A stretch of DNA of 19,113 bases from JBAPRR01 sp049281195 (GTDB lineage Bacteria > Actinomycetota > Acidimicrobiia > Acidimicrobiales > CAVXTF01): assembly GCA_049281195.1 (NCBI GenBank), contig JBAPRR010000315.1, positions 1 through 19,113 of the forward strand, read 5' to 3'. The notes below the pieces were generated by a model. It saw only the letters and a list, made by a program, of their open reading frames with translations, made no database searches and was not told where the DNA came from. Below are positions 14,601-19,113 of the stretch, one piece after another; the first letter of the stretch is position 1, and each line of letters begins with the position of its first letter. The translations under genes were made by a program, and so were the position numbers.

Positions 14601-14657
14601 CTTGTGACGATAACTGGGAAAAGATCGGCGGCTGAATCAGGACAGGAAACGCAGGAT

Positions 14658-14675
14658 GAGGTAGTCGACTACCTC
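14658..14675. promoter_or_regulatory. Perfect 18-bp palindrome before the DMFase-like gene
   Basis: GAGGTAGTCGACTACCTC is its own reverse complement over all 18 bases. It lies in the 77-base gap between the DUF1116 stop (14678) and the DMFase-like start (14600). A site GGTAGTCGACTACC is a reasonable operator for a dimeric regulator, and the GntR protein encoded in the same operon is a candidate. It also lies inside a 14-codon frame overlapping the DUF1116 stop (MTEVVDYLILRFLS), which I do not consider a gene. Confidence 0.4.
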
Positions 14676-14677
14676 GG

Positions 14678-15919
14678 TCATCGCTCCGTTGAAGACCCGA
14701 GGTGGCCCGCGTCCAACAAAGCGAGGGCCTTTTCGAAAGGCTCGAGCGGCAGCCTGGTGAGCCCCGCTCCGATCTGGCCGATTCCCGCCAGGCGATGGGC
14801 CACGCCGTTGTTGACCATGGGGGCGGTGCGCGAGGAGACGACCCGCCTCACGTCTATGGCGATCGGAGCACCGGCGAAGTCCTCGAACGGATTGTTGAAA
14901 CGTGTGCTCGTGGCGCGGCAAATGGTGCGCATTTCCTCGACGACGGCGTGTCCAGTCGAATTGTCAGTACCGAGGAAGGAACCGATGGCGGGCGCGGCCG
15001 ACAAAGAGAAGGCTCCAAGACCTATTACCTCTGTGATGAACGAGTCGCCCATGGCTGCTTGAGCATCCGCGATCGTGTAACCCTCGAAGCACCTCACCCC
15101 GGTAAGAGGTGCCGGGGCACAGAACCACCGCTCGCCGAGGCCGCTTACCTGTATTCCGAACTCCACTCCGTTTCCAGCCATCGCAGTAACGGTCGGATCA
15201 CCGTCGAATCCCTGCGCAGACAGCGCAACTCCTTTGGCGGACGCCATGGAGAACGGAAGGAAGAAGTGAGGATTGCCGGTGGCCCAATCGAGAACCTCCG
15301 CCAACAGCGAGGTATCGGAATTGGCTGCGACGATTCCTCGGACCAGTCGCAGCAGTAAAGCGGCGCTGGAAGCGACATTCCGGTTGTGGCATTCGTCACC
15401 GCGACGTAGCCCCTCTTGTTGCAGGGCCGTTACGTCGACCGGGCCCGTCTTTCCCACTCCCCGATCGAGCACGGGCATGGCAACATCGCGCAACCACCTC
15501 AATCGCTTCAGGGTCTGTTCATCGGTCGTGCCGAACCGGAGTGCCTTCCCGATGCCTTCGTTCAATGCGCAGAACGTCGTCTGCCCTGAAGAGCTCTCGA
15601 GAACACAGACAGGCATCGACGGCGACGTGATGCCCGCCATGGCGCCGACTCCTCCTACCGAATGACACGGCGACAGCTCGACATCTCCGGCATCAACGAT
15701 GCGCGACGCCTCATCGAGATCGGCGGCGTCACCTTCGAAGACCAGGGCTCCACAAAGTGCCCCCCTCATGGGTCCAGGAATCAATCCGATGTCGATCGGC
15801 GGGCCAGCGTGAAGATATCGACGTGGACCCACCGGCGCGACCTCGTCAGCCCTTGCGAAACCGACAAGTTCGCATCGCGTCGAATCCAGAGCTTCGACCG
15901 GCGCGCCCGGCGCGCTCAC
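14678..15919 (-). CDS. DUF1116 (YlbE/AllG-like) family protein
   Basis: A 413-residue protein of the DUF1116 family. Recognisable stretches include 'GPMRGALCGALVFEGDAADL', 'HSVGGVGAMAGITSPSMPV', 'DECHNRNVASSAALLLRL', 'GNGVEFGIQVSGLGERWFCA' and 'GYTIADAQAAMGDSFITEVI', and the C-terminal 'NGVAHRLAGIGQIGAG'. In enterobacteria the relative YlbE (AllG) works with FdrA (AllF) and YlbF (AllH) in oxamate carbamoyl transfer during allantoin breakdown. No FdrA- or AllH-like gene or carbamate kinase is in this window, so the same reaction should not be assumed. The GTG start overlaps the stop of the NicX-like gene by GTGA, indicating coupled expression. A role in breaking down a nitrogen compound fits the neighbours. 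Confidence 0.85.
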   Translation of the reverse strand: MSAPGAPVEALDSTRCELVGFARADEVAPVGPRRYLHAGPPIDIGLIPGPMRGALCGALVFEGDAADLDEASRIVDAGDVELSPCHSVGGVGAMAGITSPSMPVCVLESSSGQTTFCALNEGIGKALRFGTTDEQTLKRLRWLRDVAMPVLDRGVGKTGPVDVTALQQEGLRRGDECHNRNVASSAALLLRLVRGIVAANSDTSLLAEVLDWATGNPHFFLPFSMASAKGVALSAQGFDGDPTVTAMAGNGVEFGIQVSGLGERWFCAPAPLTGVRCFEGYTIADAQAAMGDSFITEVIGLGAFSLSAAPAIGSFLGTDNSTGHAVVEEMRTICRATSTRFNNPFEDFAGAPIAIDVRRVVSSRTAPMVNNGVAHRLAGIGQIGAGLTRLPLEPFEKALALLDAGHLGSSTER

Positions 15920-16950
15920 TCGAGGTTCAGAGATCCCGCCACCACAGGCCGAACACCCGCCACCTCGACCGACAACCCTCGAAGGGCAAGATCGACATGC
16001 CTACTGGTGGAATTCACTCCACCAAGATCGGTGTTCGCTCCGAACGCCAGGACCACGCCGCCCGAGGCGCTGCGGACATCGGCTCCACCCCCACCCTTGC
16101 CCGCGTAACGCTCCAACGCGTACCAGTCGGCCCGGGGGTCGCATCCCCAGCCGACATGCGAGGTGTGCCTGGCCTGCTCGTCATCTTTATGAATGAGGAG
16201 CTCTTCGATCAACGCCTTTTCGGCGCCTCCTTCGACTGATGCGATCGCACCGCCGGCAAGATGGAGTGTCACGGGCTCGGCCACGTACCTACCGATAGTC
16301 GCACTCAGGAAGATCACGTCACCGGGCGAAAGCACCAGATCGCCTACGGCCGAGTTCTCCAAGGGCGCAGTCACGACAAGGGCGGTGCCCCAGTGATCCC
16401 AACGTCCGCGATCGGCCGAATAGCCGTACTGCAGCGATATGGGCCGGTCGCCGGTGACGAGCGTCACGTCGGTGCCGTGCTCGGAGGTGATCCTGACCTT
16501 GTCACCGTCGCCGAGGATCTGTCCGCTCCGCTCGACCGATGCGCGGACCTCAGGAGTCGGGAATAGGCGGGCCAGGCAATCGACCGGTTCCCGCGCCCTG
16601 AGTATCCGGGTTCCGGTCGCCAGCAGCTCCGCTTGGGTCGACGAGTGCAACATGCCTCGAGCGGTTACGTCGACGAGCAGGTCCGCGTCGGCGCACCATT
16701 TGATCAACGACTTCGGAACGCTGGTTCGCCTCGGTACGCCGCCCACCGACGCCACCCCCACCGCCGGGAGCACCGCCTCGACGCATTCCGCGCCCAGCGA
16801 CTGAGAAGCAGCCAGCAGGGCCGCCCCCATCAGCGCGTGCGTATCAACTGTGGACACGATGAGAACAGTCTGAGTCTCGTCGACTGCACAAAGCTCGAGC
16901 TCGCGTGTGGCCAGAACGGTCAACTCGGCAAGAAGCGATTGATCGGACAT
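15916..16950 (-). CDS. NicX-like Fe(II) ring-cleavage dioxygenase / M29-like family protein
   Basis: A 344-residue member of the family joining 2,5-dihydroxypyridine 5,6-dioxygenase (NicX) with aminopeptidase-T-like folds; automatic annotation often says leucyl aminopeptidase. NicX opens the pyridine ring in nicotinate degradation using Fe(II) bound by two His and one Asp. Here a His lies in 'ARHTSHVGWG' (H265) and an H-x-D in 'STSRHVDLAL' (H318, D320). These are the spacing and, as I recall, the very residue numbers of the NicX ligands. Also visible is an N-terminal 'LIVSTVDTHALMGAALLAAS' Rossmann-like start. The gene follows the GntR gene by 14 bases and overlaps DUF1116. No good ribosome site precedes the ATG. 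Dioxygenase function is a reasoned guess; the exact substrate is unknown. Confidence 0.75.
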   Translation of the reverse strand: MSDQSLLAELTVLATRELELCAVDETQTVLIVSTVDTHALMGAALLAASQSLGAECVEAVLPAVGVASVGGVPRRTSVPKSLIKWCADADLLVDVTARGMLHSSTQAELLATGTRILRAREPVDCLARLFPTPEVRASVERSGQILGDGDKVRITSEHGTDVTLVTGDRPISLQYGYSADRGRWDHWGTALVVTAPLENSAVGDLVLSPGDVIFLSATIGRYVAEPVTLHLAGGAIASVEGGAEKALIEELLIHKDDEQARHTSHVGWGCDPRADWYALERYAGKGGGGADVRSASGGVVLAFGANTDLGGVNSTSRHVDLALRGLSVEVAGVRPVVAGSLNLE

Positions 16951-16964
16951 CGATGGGTGTCCGG

Positions 16965-17801
16965 CTAAGGGATGGCGACTTCGGAGCCGCGCGTACCGTG
17001 CAGCAGCGTGATCGCGTTCGAGGACATCGCGCCGTCGTCCACGAGCCTGACGCCGGGGTTCGTCTCGGATCTACCCGAACCCGTGAGCTCTGCCACGTAC
17101 TCGCTCGAGTGACCCGGAAAGATCGCCACTGCTGTCAGCACAGGCCTTCCATCCACCGAGTAAGTGATGCGTTCGCTCGCCAGACACGGTGATCCGACCC
17201 GCAAGTCGAGAAGTTGGGCGTCCTCCTTGGAGGCGGCCACAGCGCGGATGACCTGTCTCGCGCCACCGATCTCGATGGGGAGAAGGTCGTAAAGCGAATG
17301 CTCCTCTACGTCGGCGCGCGACAAGGAGGAGCCCAGGTCGTCCGGGCACCAGGTGGTCACACAGGCGACGGGCTTTTCGTTCGCAAGATTCACCCGCTTG
17401 GTGCGAAGGACCATGTCCGAGCCCAGGACCGCTTTCACCTCAGGGGTGGCCGGCTCGAACGCGAATTCGAGGATCTTTCGGCGCGATACCAGGCCCATCT
17501 CCAACACGCTGTCTTCGATCGTGTGGAGCTGACCGATCTTCTCCCGCAGAAGGGTCCCAGCGACGAACCAGCCGAAGCCTCGTTTGGCGTCGATGATTCC
17601 TTCCTGGCGCAGGATGTCGAGCGCCCTTTTGACCGTGGGCCGGCTCACATTGTGTGCCTTGGAAAGCATGCCCTCGCTCGGCAGGAGCATCCCGCTTTGG
17701 AACTCCCCGCGAGCGATGCGATCGCGAAGCTCGTTCACGAGCTGCTGGTACAGATGAGAGCGGGCCGGTGCCCCGCGGCTGCCATCTTCGGCGCGGTTCA
17801 T
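16965..17801 (-). CDS. GntR-family regulator (HutC/UTRA subfamily)
   Basis: A 278-residue regulator. The winged helix lies at about residues 15-80: 'LYQQLVNELRDRIARGEFQS' then 'GMLLPSEGMLSKAHNVSRPT' and 'VKRALDILRQEGIIDAKRGF', the classic GntR pattern. A UTRA ligand-binding domain follows at about 100-245, with 'VLEMGLVSRRKILEFAFEPA', 'LASERITYSVDGRPVLTAVA' and 'IFPGHSSEYVAEL'. HutC-type proteins usually repress catabolic genes and respond to a pathway substrate or intermediate. The gene lies inside the operon, 24 bases after the cupin gene and 14 before the NicX-like gene, so it probably controls its own operon. GAGAGGAG lies about 9 bases before the ATG. The extended C-terminal tail after residue 245 is of unknown use. 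Confidence 0.92.
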   Translation of the reverse strand: MNRAEDGSRGAPARSHLYQQLVNELRDRIARGEFQSGMLLPSEGMLSKAHNVSRPTVKRALDILRQEGIIDAKRGFGWFVAGTLLREKIGQLHTIEDSVLEMGLVSRRKILEFAFEPATPEVKAVLGSDMVLRTKRVNLANEKPVACVTTWCPDDLGSSLSRADVEEHSLYDLLPIEIGGARQVIRAVAASKEDAQLLDLRVGSPCLASERITYSVDGRPVLTAVAIFPGHSSEYVAELTGSGRSETNPGVRLVDDGAMSSNAITLLHGTRGSEVAIP

Positions 17802-17825
17802 GAGTCGTTCACTCCTCTCGGCCGC

Positions 17826-18338
17826 CTATCTTGCGCCAGCGCTGCCGTTCACGCGTTGATCCTCCTCGAGCGACGCGAACCAACTGGCCTCGAAGGCCAG
17901 ATAGGGGCGCTGGCCCTCCTCGTCGATCCTCGTCGTGAGGTGGTAGAGCGCGAGCTCCGGCTCTCCATCTTCGAGCAGTCCCTGGGAATTCAGGCGCGTG
18001 TATGGATCCAGGGGCGGCGCGAAAGCCTGGAAGGTGGTGACAGGTCCGTCCCCGCGGTTCCAACCCCAATGAACTGAGTTCGCCGGGATCCGGTAGAAGT
18101 CACCCATCTGGGCCAGGAAGGCCTTGTCGTCGATGAATACCCAGATCTCGCCCTCGGCCACGTAGTTGATCTGTTCTGACATGTGCCGGTGAGGTCGAGA
18201 GTGATAGCCGGCCTCACGGGTCGCCACCATCAAGGAACACTCAGCCCCGTAGACCGCCTTGGTGACCATGCTCCCGTTAGCCGTTTGCAGAACGTTTGAG
18301 CCCTCTCCCAGCTCCGAACCGATTATGTGCAAACCCAT
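17826..18338 (-). CDS. Cupin-domain protein
   Basis: A 170-residue single-domain cupin. Motif 1 reads 'GYHSRPHRHMSEQINYVAEG', with the H-x-H and the downstream Glu of a metal site, and motif 2 reads 'GDFYRIPANSVHWGWN', with the final metal-binding His. These four ligands suggest a metal-dependent dioxygenase, isomerase or binding protein; the conserved folds do not tell which. The C-terminal 50 residues ('LYHLTTRIDEEGQRPYLAFE') lie outside the barrel. The start is firm: GGAGGAG lies 6-7 bases before the ATG at 18338. It lies between the amidohydrolase and the GntR gene on the same strand and is expected to act in the same pathway. Confidence 0.88.
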   Translation of the reverse strand: MGLHIIGSELGEGSNVLQTANGSMVTKAVYGAECSLMVATREAGYHSRPHRHMSEQINYVAEGEIWVFIDDKAFLAQMGDFYRIPANSVHWGWNRGDGPVTTFQAFAPPLDPYTRLNSQGLLEDGEPELALYHLTTRIDEEGQRPYLAFEASWFASLEEDQRVNGSAGAR

Positions 18339-18427
18339 CTGCTACTCCTCCCGCCCCGGCTGGCTTGCCCGCAGTCGGGTGCATCAACACCACTTCTCAG
18401 ATCGTCCGGTCCTTCGTCACAATCGCG

Positions 18428-19113
18428 TTATGCCGCGATCTTGAAGACGCGCTTCGCCGTCTCCCCGCCTATCTTTTTCGCTACCCGGTCCGGTACGTCA
18501 GCCAATGACTTCTCCAAAGTCGTTCTGCTGTCCGGCCACATGCCGTCATTGTGTGGATAGTCCGATTCCCACATCAGGTTGTCCTCACCGATGAGCGGGT
18601 AGTTGGCGAGGCCGAATTCGTCGGTCACCACACAGGCATAGATGTGCTCTAGGAACACTTCTTTCGGGTGCCGGGTGGTTCCGGTCTTCGCACCGTGGAT
18701 ACCGAACTGCTTTTCAGCCTTCTCCATGATGTAGGGAACCCATCCCGCTCCACCTTCGGACAGCACCATGGTCAGGCCGGGGAACCGTTCGAAAAGCCCG
18801 CTGTAGATCCAGTCCACGCAAGTGACCATGGCGTTCAATCCGTTCAGCGCCAGGGTGACCGGCCACGGTGCGTCGGGGGAGCTGGTTATCAGTTGGGTCG
18901 AGGATCCGATGTGGATGCAGATCGGCAGATCCACCTCGTCGACGGCCTCCCAAAGCGGATCCCAGTGCCTGGTGTGAATAGAGGGAAGTCCCATCTTCGT
19001 GGGATTTTCGGTGAAGGCGATCGCCTTGGCTCCCTTTGTCGCAGCGCGGCGGACTTCGGCAGCCGACCACTCGACGTTCCACATGGGAAGAGCGCCGAGC
19101 CAGCGCCCAGAGC
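18428..19113 (-). CDS. Amidohydrolase family 2 (ACMSD-like) protein, 5' end off the window
   Basis: The C-terminal 228 residues of a metal-dependent amidohydrolase/decarboxylase of the ACMSD-like family (PF04909 type). The frame is open to the window edge, and the residues before the only internal ATG ('RWLGALPMWNVEWSAAEV') match the family, so the true start lies outside. Landmarks: 'AIAFTENPTKMGLPSIHTRH', 'LPICIHIGSS' with a metal-binding His, 'LTMVLSEGGAGWVPYIMEKA', and 'LMWESDYPHNDGMWPDS' with the catalytic Asp. Members hydrolyse or decarboxylate ring-cleavage products of aromatic and heterocyclic compounds, which fits a NicX-like dioxygenase downstream. The stop lies 89 bases before the cupin gene, a gap with no clear terminator, so a shared transcript is likely. 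Confidence 0.88.
   Translation of the reverse strand, partial: SGRWLGALPMWNVEWSAAEVRRAATKGAKAIAFTENPTKMGLPSIHTRHWDPLWEAVDEVDLPICIHIGSSTQLITSSPDAPWPVTLALNGLNAMVTCVDWIYSGLFERFPGLTMVLSEGGAGWVPYIMEKAEKQFGIHGAKTGTTRHPKEVFLEHIYACVVTDEFGLANYPLIGEDNLMWESDYPHNDGMWPDSRTTLEKSLADVPDRVAKKIGGETAKRVFKIAA

Noticed and set aside
14637..14681. 14-codon frame overlapping the DUF1116 stop by ATGA
   Set aside because: No supporting ribosome site or known family; most of it is the 18-bp palindrome. Could only be supported by conservation.
17214..18077. Plus-strand open frame of about 287 codons
   Set aside because: Antisense to the GntR and cupin genes, both of which have strong motifs and ribosome sites on the minus strand.
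18378..18391. GGTG-CATCAA-CACC inverted repeat between amidohydrolase and cupin genes
   Set aside because: Only 4-bp arms; expected by chance and with no T run or second copy.
1..19113. Search for CRISPR arrays, IS ends, tRNA genes and phage genes
   Set aside because: No regular spaced repeats, transposase or integrase motifs, or cloverleaf-like sequences were found by reading both strands; a tool-based tRNA and ncRNA scan would be needed to be certain.

Overview
The window looks like chromosomal DNA of a high-GC actinobacterium. Three things point that way: GTG starts with GTGA/ATGA gene overlaps, promoters whose -10 box lies about 7-8 bases before the start codon (leaderless mRNA), and a fragment of the 'GIFSFGDA..YGS' repeat family that I associate with Acidimicrobiia and relatives. 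An uncultured Acidimicrobiia-like lineage is my guess. No rRNA, tRNA, IS element, integrase or CRISPR array was seen.

Left part (1-9440). A stand-alone LigD-type primase-polymerase gene runs off the left edge on the minus strand, beside a decayed TTC38-like TPR fragment. Next come three TetR-family regulators that share an unusual N-terminal extension. One is on the plus strand (1808-2530) and two are on the minus strand (7104-7799, 8163-8876). They bracket a 4.1-kb minus-strand gene for a secreted 1368-residue beta-helix/Ig-like surface protein. Its upstream region carries three copies of GAAAA-N6-TTTTC with centres 51 and 52 bp apart (about five helical turns each). A fourth, near-identical copy overlaps the stop codon of the third TetR gene. 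A truncated repeat-protein remnant (9065-9436) closes this part.

Middle part (9430-13067, plus strand). A compact operon holds marR, an ABC-2 ATPase, its permease, and a 19-residue cationic amphipathic peptide with a perfect Shine-Dalgarno sequence. A second transcription unit follows for a shortened threonyl-tRNA synthetase (catalytic and anticodon-binding parts only). Its leader has the full layout of a ribosome-mediated attenuator: a leaderless 15-codon peptide with three consecutive threonine codons, a pause hairpin, a mutually exclusive antiterminator, and an 11-bp terminator with a T run. The transporter, the peptide and the Thr-responsive short synthetase together are the best candidate here for an undescribed system, possibly self-protection against, or production of, a compound linked to threonine charging.

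Right part (13108-19113, minus strand). A probable catabolic operon reads: amidohydrolase (runs off the right edge), cupin, GntR/UTRA regulator, NicX-like Fe(II) ring-cleavage dioxygenase, DUF1116 protein, and a dimethylformamidase-like protein carrying a one-base frameshift. Together these suggest degradation of a nitrogen-containing ring or amide; the substrate cannot be read from the sequence. The 3' ends of this operon and of thrS are only 40 bp apart.
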